Below, one piece after another: positions 45,712 to 56,524 of a DNA stretch of 64,000 nt; positions within the stretch are counted from its first letter, which is position 1, and each line of letters begins with the position of its first letter. Position numbers and translations under genes: made by a program. The notes under the pieces are model-generated. The model made no database searches. It saw nothing but the letters and a program-made list of their open reading frames with translations, and was not told where the DNA came from. The stretch spans positions 1-64,000 of the forward strand of contig NC_016478.1 of the NCBI RefSeq assembly GCF_000226095.1, given 5' to 3'. Origin of the DNA: Thermothelomyces thermophilus ATCC 42464. Its lineage: Eukaryota; Ascomycota; Sordariomycetes; Sordariales; Chaetomiaceae.

Positions 45712-46753
45712 CGCAGCGCTGCATCTCGTGTTGTCGTGTCTGATTTCTTCCGAGTATTATTGTTACACCGTATCATGGTCGCGAGGCGTTCAAGGCGTCG
45801 CATGTCAAGAGGGTCCGTTCAACACCCCGTGTCCCAAAGCAGATACGCCCTCCTCCCCTCCTTCTCAACTTAGTTTTGGGCGCAAGCACCTAGGTCAACA
45901 GAACTATCTTATTCGAAAAGAATTGCTCTTGAAATCTCCCCGGTTGGCGTTCCATCAGTTGAAGCGAAGCCGTGAGAAGAAGAGGTATCATCCAAACCCA
46001 CTAATGTCTGAACTGTGTGTGGCCGGCGAAGATTGTGACTTACCTTAGAGACCGACGATCCGTCCTTTGTTGAACACTCGGCCACCGATATCGGTTGTCT
46101 CATGGCCCCGGAAGAAGCATCCATTCAAGACGGCCATGACAGGTATCGAGCGTCGACGTTTGGTCTCTTAACCTAGCCATAGGGGTAATTAGCAGCCCCA
46201 ATGCTGAGCACCGACTGCTGCTCTAATTACCCTTTCTGTGACGCCGGATTTCCAGGGGCGCAAGTAACACATGACCATCTAGGTGAGCGTGTAGAAGATA
46301 ATTATCCTATGGCAGAAAGGCGGCGAAGCGCGGTGTGCAACGGCCTCCTGAAATTAACGGAGATACCGTCAACCTGACATTCTAACTATTATTAAATCGG
46401 ACACCCCCCCCCCCCCCCCATTAACTACTCCCTCTCTGCCTTCTCGAAATAACGATCCATCCTTTTCAGGATGGGTGATCGTCACGTGTTTTTAGGTGAG
46501 GTATATTAGCATCGATTGGCTTTGTTCGGTTTCTTCCTACTGCCAAAAGTAAAACCTGAGGTCTCGAATTGCGCGCCCTAATGGTGATAGGCACTTGTCG
46601 CGAGATCAAAACAACCACGTCAGCTTGGTGGATGTTTACGCAAAAGTTTTCACGTTTTCAATCCCCAATCTCTGCTTGATGAAGTATCATGCCTCAACCG
46701 GCGATATAGGGCCACGATACAACACCAACACGTCACCAATGCACCATCCTCGA
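45712..46753. other. Intergenic region between the permease and the HD-domain gene
   Basis: The 3' ends of two convergent genes face each other. No gene is supported. A poly-C run lies at 46404-46419. Confidence 0.45.
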
Positions 46754-47615
46754 TCAATGGAATATCGTGTCGAACACGCGATTTCCCACCGCTGTGTAGT
46801 TTGAAACGTAATGCTCCCCCCACGGTTGCATCCAGGTGTCTGAAGAAGGAAGAGAAAGAGAAAAAAATTGTCAGCTTAGCGCCCTGCGTTCACAGCGGAT
46901 ACGAGCCGAAACCCGTAATACACTCACCATACGTGGTCGCAGGCTTTGTCCTGCACAGCCAGATGAAGGTCTCGTTGGTACCTTGCATCAGGTCGTCCCT
47001 GGGGAACTCCTTGACGACAGCAGCGTACTCATCCTCCGTGACGCCGAACTTCGGACCCTGAAAGTCGAGCATGATCCCGTTGTACACGACCTGGACGCCT
47101 AGCTCCTTGAACAGCGCGATGCTCCCCTCTGTATGCAACGCAATGGAATCCCAAACCAGCTGCACTCGACGTTCCTCCCACCGTTTGCCGTCCTCGTGAG
47201 CCCGGAGAAAGTCGCGCGCGGCGATGGCGCCATCGACTTCAAATCGACGGTCGGGGCTGACGAACGGGGAGCCTTCGGTCTGGTCCCATCCCAGGTCATG
47301 CAGGAGCGCGGCGACAGCATGCACCTCGGGGTCGACGGTTGCCCGCAGCGTTTCGTTGTGCTGGACAACGAGTGCACCGAACAGCCACGAACGCATGACA
47401 TGCTTGTACACGAAGTCCTGCGCGTGTCGCTTGGCGAACGCGTCTGCGGCCCGCACGATAGGGGTGTCGACGACCGAGATTCCGCCTAGGATGCGCCTCG
47501 GATACCACCTGTTCTCGCCGCCAATATAGCCGCCGGAAGAGGGAAGAGCTCGTGTGAAGGATGAAAGGAGAAGAGAGACGATGATGAGATGCAGGGAGAA
47601 CAAGATTCTGAACAT
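46754..47615 (-). CDS. Secreted HD-domain hydrolase (cyanamide hydratase-like)
   Basis: Exons 47615-46928 and 46839-46754 with an 88-bp intron (GTGAGT...TTCAG) give 257 residues. The splice replaces the read-through tail CITGFGSYPL with DTWMQPWGEHYV, which fits the family's C-terminus. A signal peptide (MFRILFSLHLIIVSLLLSSF) precedes an HD domain: first histidine in FVYKHVMRSWLFG, the HD pair in AALLHDLGWDQ, and a later aspartate/histidine region WDSIALHTEGS. HD proteins are metal-dependent hydrolases; this fungal subgroup resembles cyanamide hydratase, which hydrates cyanamide to urea. A secretion signal is unusual for the group. Activity is unproven. Confidence 0.85.
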
Positions 47616-48345
47616 CTTGGCACGGGTTGCTGAATGATTCCCAATTCAAAAAGTGGTTCTTTAAATAATTAAGGGTTTCAGGGTTTCGGTCTTGCCGCTC
47701 GACGGCGTTCTGCGGTCAGCTAGAAGAGTTTTTGAGGACATGGCGAATGCCGTCATCTTTTATACACATCTCTCGACATCTATTCGACTAGGCATTAGTT
47801 GTAGAGCTTGTGGTATAATATCCGTGGGTCATCGGAACTTACTTACCTAAAATCTTCCTCCGAGTCGCCTCGGATGTTGCAATGACTGTGATGATGGTCT
47901 GCCTCCGAGCGTCCCCGGAGCTTTTCAACACAGAACCGCTGAGTGTTACGAGTAATACTGGTTGAGCTTCCTTGTCCTTGCTACCTCTCCAAATCTCTCC
48001 AAGAACTAGACGCTGACACGTTGAACTGGTGTCAATTTCGTTCCGGGCTGCGTTATTAATTAATAACAATCACGTAGTAATATTAGATCTTGCTGTCATT
48101 GCCGTAACCAACGAGTCTCTCCGTATTATGCGGCAGTTGAGCATAACAAAACAATTATATATTTAGACTTCTTGCGCTTGAGCCTTTTTGGATGACACAC
48201 CAACCGGGCTTGGGCAACTCCCCCTACTTGGACCCCAGTCCACAGAAACCTGTCTGAGTTTCCTATTGAGTTGGGTGCTACGACCTGCCCATACACCAGG
48301 GACATCTCCTTGCCGTTTTCACACTATATGCAGCCCAAGCTTTTT
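47616..48345. other. Intergenic region upstream of the HD-domain gene
   Basis: Contains the HD gene promoter and the 3' flank of the small secreted protein gene. No gene is supported. Confidence 0.45.
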
Positions 48346-48895
48346 TCACCATAGCAGGAACGGTACTCTCGGTCTATTGGCAGCGCCCGTAGAGACAGAG
48401 CTTGAGATGGTAGGCGAATGCGTGGTCTTGGTTGCGTTGGGCGCAGAAGTGGTGAGGCTCGACCCGGAGGTGGGACTCGGGCCGTCCGTGACGCAGCCAG
48501 CCGCTGTGACGATGGCGTAGCTAGTGGAGCACCATATGTTGTCACATCCCGAGCCGCAGGGGAAGTCGAGGTAGATGGTCGGGACGGGGGTCGGACATCC
48601 GCATGACTGCGTGATGGTGGACAAGGCCAAGCAGGCAGGGACGGCGCAAGTCGTGCAGAGCTCTCGGGTCGCCGTAACAGATGCACAGGCAGGCGCCGTT
48701 GGGAGGCTGGGAGTTGGGGTTGTAACAGTGATGCCCGGCTCATCCTCAGAGAAGCTGGACTGGGCGCTGGTGAAGGGGGCCCTTGAGGGCAAATCAGCTG
48801 TGATCGGCAAGGCCTGCCAGACCGCAAGGGGTTCAAGCCGAGAACTCGAATAGAGCCACTTACAAGAAGGCCACGGCCAGAGCGAGCGACTTCAT
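48346..48895 (-). CDS. Small secreted cysteine-rich protein
   Basis: Exon 1 (48895-48864) is only 32 bases. With the perfect GTAAGT donor and an acceptor AAG ending at 48782 it joins exon 2 (48781-48346) to give 155 residues. This acceptor is chosen because it yields a textbook signal peptide (MKSLALAVAFLAPFTSAQ) in phase with the conserved part. A closer AG leads into another frame without features. The mature protein has a cysteine-rich core (CTTCAVPACLALSTITQSC, CGCPTPVPTIYLDFPCGSGC, IWCSTSYAIV) and a Ser/Thr-rich tail. The C-x-x-C...P-x-C...C-x-C-P pattern recurs in uncharacterised fungal secreted or wall proteins. No GPI-type tail is visible, but a further C-terminal intron cannot be excluded. 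Function is unknown. Confidence 0.7.
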
Positions 48896-49383
48896 TCCGT
48901 GCTCTTCTCGGGTGAATGAATAGTCAGTAATGTGAGCTACGCAGGACGGGCTAGCGATGTTTGCGACTCGCCAAACGCTAACAACCTTGCTCTTCACTTT
49001 ATATGTATTTCTATACATACTACTCATTGTCTTAGCCTTGGCATGGCTTACCCCAGGCGGACAAAGTTTCGTCCGGCCCTCCCCGCTTGTCCACAGAAAC
49101 TTTCTTAGGGTGTCTGGGCAGCACAGGTTTCGATGAAGCCAATTCGCCTAGCCAAGCCTCTAAGCTCGTATTCGAAGCGCGTTTGTCCATCTAAAAGGCC
49201 TGGTGTCCAAACGAGCCATCCCCCCCGTTCAATGAATGAATCAAGAATGTGCCGGGGTTCGAATGGAGCACCCCGCGATGTCGTATTGATGGGCCCATGC
49301 CAAACCAGAAAATCAAGATGCCCCTACTCGGACAGGGCAATCATCTGTGACCACGATCCCAAGAACGAAAATGCTTAGGTGAC
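48896..49383. other. Intergenic region
   Basis: Promoter of the small secreted protein gene and 3' flank of the broken membrane-protein gene. The plus frame at 49133-49378 has no features. Confidence 0.45.
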
Positions 49384-50436
49384 TCAAGCGGCAACTGCTT
49401 TCCCCGTGACAAGCGGTGAGCTAAGGGCCTCGGAGCGGCGAGATCCCGGCCATGGGAGCCACAGGATATCGGACGGATACTTCTGTTCGATCACTCGGGG
49501 ATACGTCCACATGATAAAAGCGGAGACGAGGTAATGAAACGGTCGTCTCCAGATCGAGATGCCGGACCTATACCTCGTGGTGATGTCAAACCCGACGAGG
49601 AGGACCCTGTTCTCCCCCACGGCATTGGCCAGTCGAAAGGACCTGTAATTAACCATGCTGTAAGCAAGGCGGAAGTCAGATGCTGAGCAGTGACACCAGG
49701 CTCGCCTACATGTTCAGCACAAACATGGCGAGGGCGGCGTGCGTGCTGCTTGGGGCAGAACCGCCCGATGTAGTCGTGTCAGAATACCTACTTAGGTGCA
49801 ATTGCTGGAAGCAGCAATTGCGGCGTCGCTTTTGCAGTTTCACAAGTCGCAAGCTCGACAGATACGTTGTAGATGGGCGGAATCCAGAGTCCCAGGATGG
49901 CCAGCTCCAGAAGTAGCGTCCAAGCGGTACGTCCTCCGCACGATTCTGCGAAAGCTGACAAAGGTCAGACAGATCCAGAGGAGGAGAAAATTGGTCTAAT
50001 TAGGCATCAAGCTCAGGCGAGGTAACATCAAGTTATCGCTTGTAAGTGCGCGGTGAGCCAGCCAAGGGACGAGGTTCGGCACAGGCGACTCACCACCGTG
50101 GGAACAGACTAACAAGATTTCGTGCCGGTAATACTTCCACGCGAGCGCAGCAGCCACAATTCCCAAGCCAAATTGGAGGCAGCCGAGGACCGAGTAGACA
50201 GAGAGGATACGACTGTAGCGGTTGTAGCAGGCGCGGTGCATCTGCTCGCACTTGGACGCGCCTCCCCCGACGATGAGGTAATTAGCCGCACCACCGACAA
50301 ACCCAGGCGGAGTCAAGGTTTGCCAGGCCAATCTTCTTTCCCATGCGGATGCGGGGGTGGCGGGCCTTGACGGCGCAGTCGAGACAGCAGCTGGCCAGCG
50401 GGTAAGTCGGACCCCCCATATACCGACCACCCCCAT
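49384..50436 (-). pseudogene. Membrane-protein gene interrupted by a solo TRIM LTR
   Basis: Exons on the minus strand: about 50436-50094, 49945-49710 and 49657-49384 (introns 148 and 52 bp; GTGAGT...CGCAG and GTAGGC...TACAG). Exon 2 holds a 68-bp LTR (49777-49844) plus a 5-bp duplication. With the insertion, the frame ends at a TAG inside the LTR. Without it, exon 2 is 163 bases and all phases close, joining VSVELATTSGGSAP and later ALAMFVLN to IMVNYRSFRLANAVG. Two hydrophobic segments are visible (VLGCLQFGLGIVAAALAW and TLLLELAILGLWIPPIYN). The family is not recognised. The start is uncertain: in-frame ATG at 50436 or an upstream exon lost in the RIP-mutated block from about 50500. Confidence 0.65.
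49777..49844 (+). mobile_element. Solo LTR of the TRIM family with target duplication
   Basis: 68 bp starting TGTCAGAATACC and ending CAGTTTCACA. It matches the minus-strand TRIM LTR of 34217-34659 over its whole length except for two short gaps near its start. The 5-bp duplication AGTCG flanks it (49772-49776 and 49845-49849). A solo LTR with a duplication results from LTR-LTR recombination after insertion. Confidence 0.92.
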
Positions 50437-50460
50437 TTTCCGACCGCTTAGCAAACCCAC

Positions 50461-51245
50461 ACTGCTTCTTCAACCTGACCACTTCAACTTACCACAACTC
50501 TACTAATTTCATACTAAACAAGCTTATCTTTTGAATATATATTCGTTAGCTTATAATAGCTTATACTAAGTAGGATTTATAAGATACAATTATATAATAC
50601 TAGTAAGGTATTTGGTTATAATAAAGTATCTATAAGGAATTCGATATTCTAAGGAGAACTTTCTATAACTGCCTCTATAGCTTTTAATTACATTTAATTA
50701 CTTCTAAACTATAGTCATCTCTTAGCTAGGTATAAGAAGAATAACTTACTAAGTAGATTTTAATCTAGGCTACCCTAGGTATCCTATTAATATATATATA
50801 AATTAGAGAGTTTACTAGCTATATCTTCTAGGTATAAGAAGTAAGCTATATAATAGTTAGAAAAGGCTAATTAGCTTAGTTTCTTTATAGGAACCCTATT
50901 CTTAGAACCTAATAAGCCTATAAGATAGATTTAATCTATATTAATAATACTACTAACTTAGTTATATATAGTTAGTAGTTATAGTTAAATATCCTAGCTA
51001 TTAAAGGTATCTTACTAGTTAACCATTAAAATATAGACAAATATGATATTATAAAAGGGTAAGGAACTAATAATCTAATAATTAGAACTACCTAAATATA
51101 TATAATTTAGTATAAAGCTCCTAGTTTATATACCTAGACTTTATTCCTTAAATATATCATTATAATAAGGATATCCCTCCTCCTAGTTATCATCTTTAAA
51201 GGTAAGAGTCTTTAATAATAGTAATTTCCTATTAATAAGATAGAA
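50461..51245. other. RIP-mutated AT-rich DNA, unassigned
   Basis: AT-rich, dense in TA, with almost no CpA. Presumably repeat-derived. No terminal repeats or protein motifs were recognised. Confidence 0.5.
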
Positions 51246-54200
51246 GATCCTCTAAACAAATGTCTTTTGCTAAGAAAGGAGCTTCTCTTGCATCTTCGCG
51301 AATACCCTACCAAAACATACGAAACTACCATCACTGGAAAGCCCTTGAAAAACGCTATCTAACGGTACTACTTTCAACCACACACGAGCCGTTGCGGCTA
51401 TACGATAGGCATCGTAAGCGTAGAAGCTAGACCTAACCGTAAACGGACTACACCTTATACGACCATTAGAATTTTCACTATATAGACTACCTAGCGCCCC
51501 TGAATATAATATCGATTTAAGGCCTAACGCTAAGCTACTAAGTAGGGAGGCCTATAGCTTTGAACTAATTAAAAGAGAGCCTACTATAGGCCTACCCTAC
51601 CTTAGATATCAAGGAGCTAAGGGGTCTTATTATATAACTAGTTGACCTTATATTAAGCCTTAAATAGAGTAAGGTATAGGACCTTACTAATAGGCTCTTA
51701 TAGGGCCTTATAACTATTATTATAGGCCCGGTTCCGAACCTATAGGAACTTATAGCTAAGGAAGTCAAAAAGGGGCTTAAAGAAGCCCTTAAGGCTACCC
51801 CCTGCCCTACCTAGGTATAGGTAGCTATAGGGCTATGATGGGGGGTAATAGGCCCCTAAGGAAACCTATTATCGGCTAAGGCAGTGCTGTTACGGGCCTT
51901 ATAAGAGGTTATAATATGGAACGCGAGCCTATAAGAGGACTTTAAAGCCTAAACCCTAGCTAATATAGTCTAAGTAGTTAATAGGGCTTCTAGTTACTAA
52001 AGAGCTATTATAGCTAGGAAGCTCCTAAGTAGGGATATAGTAATAGTCTTTAAGGATAAGGCTACTAAAGACTAGTATTTAGCTAATAAGCGATAGGTAG
52101 CTATAGCCTTTAAAGAGGAGACTAGGGAGGTTAGTAAGGCCTATATAGTCCTAGCCAAAGGAGTCCGGAAGGAGGAGCTATAGAGGGTTAGTAAATAAGA
52201 CTTTAAGGGGGCTATAGGCCTATACTTAATCGAAACGGTCAAGTTCTGGCTGCTAAAGAGCCTATAAGGAAAGTAGGCTATAGTACTTTTAGGCTTATAG
52301 GACCTCGAAGAGGCCTAGAAGGCCCATAACAAAGGTATAGTCTAGGATATCTAGGTACTAGATTATAAGCCTTACTAGGATACTTTAAAGCTAAGGTAGT
52401 ACTATAGGTATTAGAGCTTTAGCTATACCTAATGGTACTACTAGTGGCTAGCCTATTATAGCCGTTATAGCGTAAAGGCCTATAGGGAGAGGGGGAAGAC
52501 TAGGGAGGCCTAATGCCTTACCTACTCTAACTAACTCCCTTATAGGTATATAGCTTATAGGGGCCCCTATATAGCCTAGTATAAGGGCTATCTAAAGAAG
52601 GTCAAGGCCTAGGAAAGGGCTAGGGAGGCCTACTAGTATAGACCCTAAACCTTTTAACTATTAGAGTAACTATACTAGAAGGTAGCCTTCGAGTTTGGTA
52701 GCTAACTAGAGGATAACGACTACTACCAAACTAGGGCTAAACGCCTCTATAGGAGGCCTACCCTAGCCTAATAAGCGGCTAAGAGTGCCTTATTCGATGC
52801 CTAATAGACCTATATCTCCTTTCCATAGCCCAGAACCCCCTCCTTCTTATAACCGGCCGAAGGGGTAACAGCTATAAAGCCTACTACTATACCCTTAGCC
52901 TCTACTCTAGCTACCTTAAATATAAATTAAGATTCTTTAATAGAATACCTAAGGTAATAAATAGGCCCTTAAGGTCTTACTAGAGGAGGCTAAATACGAC
53001 CTACTAGCTATCTAAGAGCTATAGATTAATTAGTTTATAAGGTTAATATACTACCCCTAGGCTTCGAAATACTACCTGGTTTACAAGCCTAAAGGCAAAG
53101 CGGCTATTCTAGTAGCCAAACGCTTCCTAGTCAGCTAGTAAGACTATTCGGTAGAGGAGAACTAGTATAAGGTAACCTTTCTAGCCTTAGGAGAGAGGGG
53201 GTTCGAGCTCTAGTTAGTCTATAATAATAAGGGGGAGTAGGCCCTCTTATAAGACCTGCTAGCCCTACCTTAGCTAACCTACCCCCTAGTTCTTATAGGT
53301 AACTTTAACCTCTACCACCCGGTCTAGGACCTATTTAATAGGCTTAGCCTAGGGGCTAGAGACCTCCTTAGCCTAGTAGACTAATAGGACCTTAACCTAT
53401 ATATACCTTATAGCTAGGTTACTAGGGCCCCCTAGGGGGACTAATATAGCTAGCCTTCTACGATAGACCTGCTCTAGGCCTTAGCCAGGCTAGAAGCGAT
53501 CTATAGAGATATCGTAGAAAATAGGAAATCTAACTACTACCTATAGGCCCTATATATCTCCCTTTAGGGGACTAATAGGCTTATAGTAGCTGGTAAAGGG
53601 TAGGACTAAAAGAGCCTGGATATAGAGGTTATATAGGCTAAGGTAGCCTACCTCTTACTCCGGCTTAGTAAATAGGTATTAGCCCTAGCCGGGCCTGTCT
53701 TCTAGGGCCTAGAGGAGCTTTTATAGGCCTTTAATAGGCTTATAGAGGCCCTTAAGGAGATAGCTACGGTCTCGGCCCTGGTAAAGAAGGCTAGTATAGG
53801 TAGTAAACGAGCTTAATAGTGGACAAAGGAAGTTTAAAAGGCCTAAAAGAGGGCTAAGGAGGTAGAAAGGACCTATAGGGATACCTTAAACCCCTATATA
53901 TAGGAAGCACTTCGGCAGGCCCTATAGGACTAGGCTAAGACTATTATAGCTATAAAGACCAAGAGCTAGAGAGCTACATTACAGGAGGTAACTAACTAGC
54001 TAGACTTACTATAAAGGCTAGAAAAATAGGTAAGGCTATAAAGCTACCTACTAGTCGAGCCTCTAAAGCTTCCGGCCTTTAAGGGTAGGCTTATAATCTA
54101 CTAATAAAAGGCTAGGGTACTAGCTAATAAGTTCTTCCTAAACCTAGAAGTAGACCTATTAGATATTAATAATCTAGATCTAAATAACTACTAGGAGCCG

Positions 54201-56475
54201 AAGTTCAAAATAAGCTAAGAGGTTATAGTAGGTAAAGTCAGGGTAATATCAGCTAGAGCAGCCCTATGGAAAGCCCTAGGGGAGGACCTCCTCCCTATAG
54301 GCCTGCTAAAGACCTATAGGTAGCTGCTTTACTAGATACTAGCTATACTAGCCTTAGAGAGCCTATAGCTTAGCTATTTCCCAGCCTAGTTTAAAAGGGC
54401 TAAGATAGTAGTCCTCTATAAGCCTAGCAAACCCCTATAGGCCTACTTTACTCTAGGTAGCTATAGGTCTATAGTACTCCTACCGACTATAGGTAAGGTA
54501 CTAGAGGCTATAGTCGCCTAGAAGGTAATAGCCGTTATAGAGGCCTATAGGCTTCTCCTAGCCAAGTAGATAGATAACTAGGAATATAGGTCTACTAAAC
54601 TAGCCATTTAGCTTGTTATAGCTTAGGTTTAGGAGGCTTAGAGGTATAAGGTAGCTACCTCCTTCCTATAGCTTGATACCTTAGGGGCTTTCGATATAGT
54701 TAACTATACCTAGCTACTAGCTACTTTATAGAGCTAGGGCTTCCTAAAGTAGGTAGTAGTCTAAGTTAGGGAGTAACTATAGGATAGGGTAGCTATCCTT
54801 TACTTCGATAGCTAGGAAATAGAGGATATAATAGTTAGGGCTAAGGTCCTATAGGGGTTACCCCTCTCCCTTATACTATTTATCCTTTATATAGCCTCTC
54901 TCTACCAGGCCATTTGCTAGGCTAGCCCTATAGTTAGTTTAATAGGCTTTGTTAATAATATTAATCTTCCAGCCTTTAGAAAGGCCGAGGAGGCCTATAA
55001 CGGTTAGCTATAGAGGGCCTAAAGAGCCTACCTCTAGTAGGCAAGGAGTTAGAGTATAGCTTTTGCCCTGGAAAAGTGCGAACTTATCTACTTTAACAAG
55101 GGCCGGAAACAGTGGTCGCGATTGCTAGAGCTCCTACAGCCCGGAAGGGATACTACTACTATAGCCCCTTCAAGGTTAGCTAGATTCCTAGGGGTCTAGC
55201 TAGACTAAAGGCTATAGTAGGGCCCTTATTATATAAAGGTAGCTAAGAAGTTAGAAACCTAGGAGTTTACCCTAACTAGGCTTGCTATAAAGACCTAGGG
55301 CCCTAGCCTTCTATAGGCCTATAAGGTCTATACTAAGTATATCTATAGTGCCCTAGCTTATAAAGCCTTAAACTTCTATAAGCCTACTAAGCTAGGGGGT
55401 AAGCCGGAGGGCCTTGCTAAGGAGCTATCGAAGGCCTAATATAGGGCCCTTTAAGTAGTTACTAGGGCCTATAAGGCTACCCCTATCCGGTGCCTCAAAA
55501 CAGAAGCCTAGGTACCGCCCTTTGACCTCTATCTTAATAAGAGGCTAGCTAACTTCAAAGCTAAACTTGACTAGCCGCTCTTATAGACTAGGGTGGGTCT
55601 AGAGGCCTCCTAGGTCCCTATAAGGGCTCTTATCTGATAGGCCTATAATAGGCTAAGCTAGAGGTTCCGGAAGAGAAGGGCTAGGGCAAGGGGCTAGGAG
55701 CCAAAGCCTATAGCCCTAGAGGTAGTAAGGTTGATAGTCTGATAGTAGGTTTAGGAGGGCTATAGAGGGGGTCTAGCCCTCTTATAGACCCTATAGAGGA
55801 GGCTATGGGCTATAGAACTAGCTATAGTAGCTAGCTAGAGTAACTATTAAAGGGCTAACCAAGCCGGTAGGAAGATATGGTATATATTAGATAAGGACCC
55901 CTTATACCTAGCTTTTACAAGGGAAGGCCTATAAAGGCACTAGGGCCTAAGGAAGGCCTGAAGCTCCCTACTAATATAGGCCTATATAGGGGCTATTAGC
56001 CTCTATAACTTCCTATTTAGGGTTTAAGTCCTAGGGGTTAGTACCTCTTACTATGCCTATAGCTAGGGGAAGGAGACCGTTAAGCACCTAGTCATATAGT
56101 GTCCGAACCTACTAAGAAGCCAAACGTAGGAATCCTAGGAAATACGGTTATAAAGGGACCTAGACCTCGTTTTACAGGGTATAGGGGCCTATAACCATCG
56201 CTTGGCAAGGAGGGTTCTATAGTAGCTAATAGACCTAGGGAGGCTTCTAGAATACCGCCTTGTAAGGAAGCTAGACTAGGAGGCAAGGCCTCTACAGGGC
56301 TATTCTAGCTACTTCTCCCTTTCTCTGTAGTATATTAGTATTCTAGATTAGGTATTAAAGATAGGATAGAGGTTTTCATCTAGCCTATTAGGTATAGTTT
56401 CCTTTATATTTAACTAAAGAGGCTCTAATATACTTATTGATATAATAGTATAAAACTAATAATAATAATAATAAT
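51246..56475 (+). mobile_element. Tad1-like LINE, copy A, heavily RIP-mutated
   Basis: A non-LTR retrotransposon reading left to right. ORF1 remnants end in a zinc-knuckle region near 52385-52480, where the cysteines have become tyrosines (YYRY...WYY...YYSRY). ORF2 remnants follow. The endonuclease includes GNFNLYHPV near 53300 (from G-D-F-N-L-H-H-P). Reverse transcriptase includes LLPTIGKVLEAIVA near 54480, FDIVNYT near 54690, GLPLSLILFILYIASLY near 54855 and GFVNNINL near 54945, where F-V-D-D would be expected. The copy ends in a TAA-repeat tail at about 56451-56475. Dozens of TAG stops make it dead. Assignment to the Tad1 clade rests on the ORF1 zinc knuckles and the reverse transcriptase wording. 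The 5' boundary is approximate. Confidence 0.8.
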
Positions 56476-56524
56476 ATTAATAAGATAGAACTAAAGGACC
56501 AGAGATTTATAATAATAGAGATTA

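Noticed and set aside
45393-46048. Extension of the permease frame to 46048 with a different C-terminus
   Set aside because: This frame reads straight through an intron with a good GTACGT donor and CCAG acceptor. Splicing gives the family-like C-terminus ending at 45711.
48324-48836. 170-residue minus frame overlapping the small secreted protein
   Set aside because: Pro/Ser/Arg-rich shadow without cysteine pattern; the other frame has the signal peptide and cysteine core.
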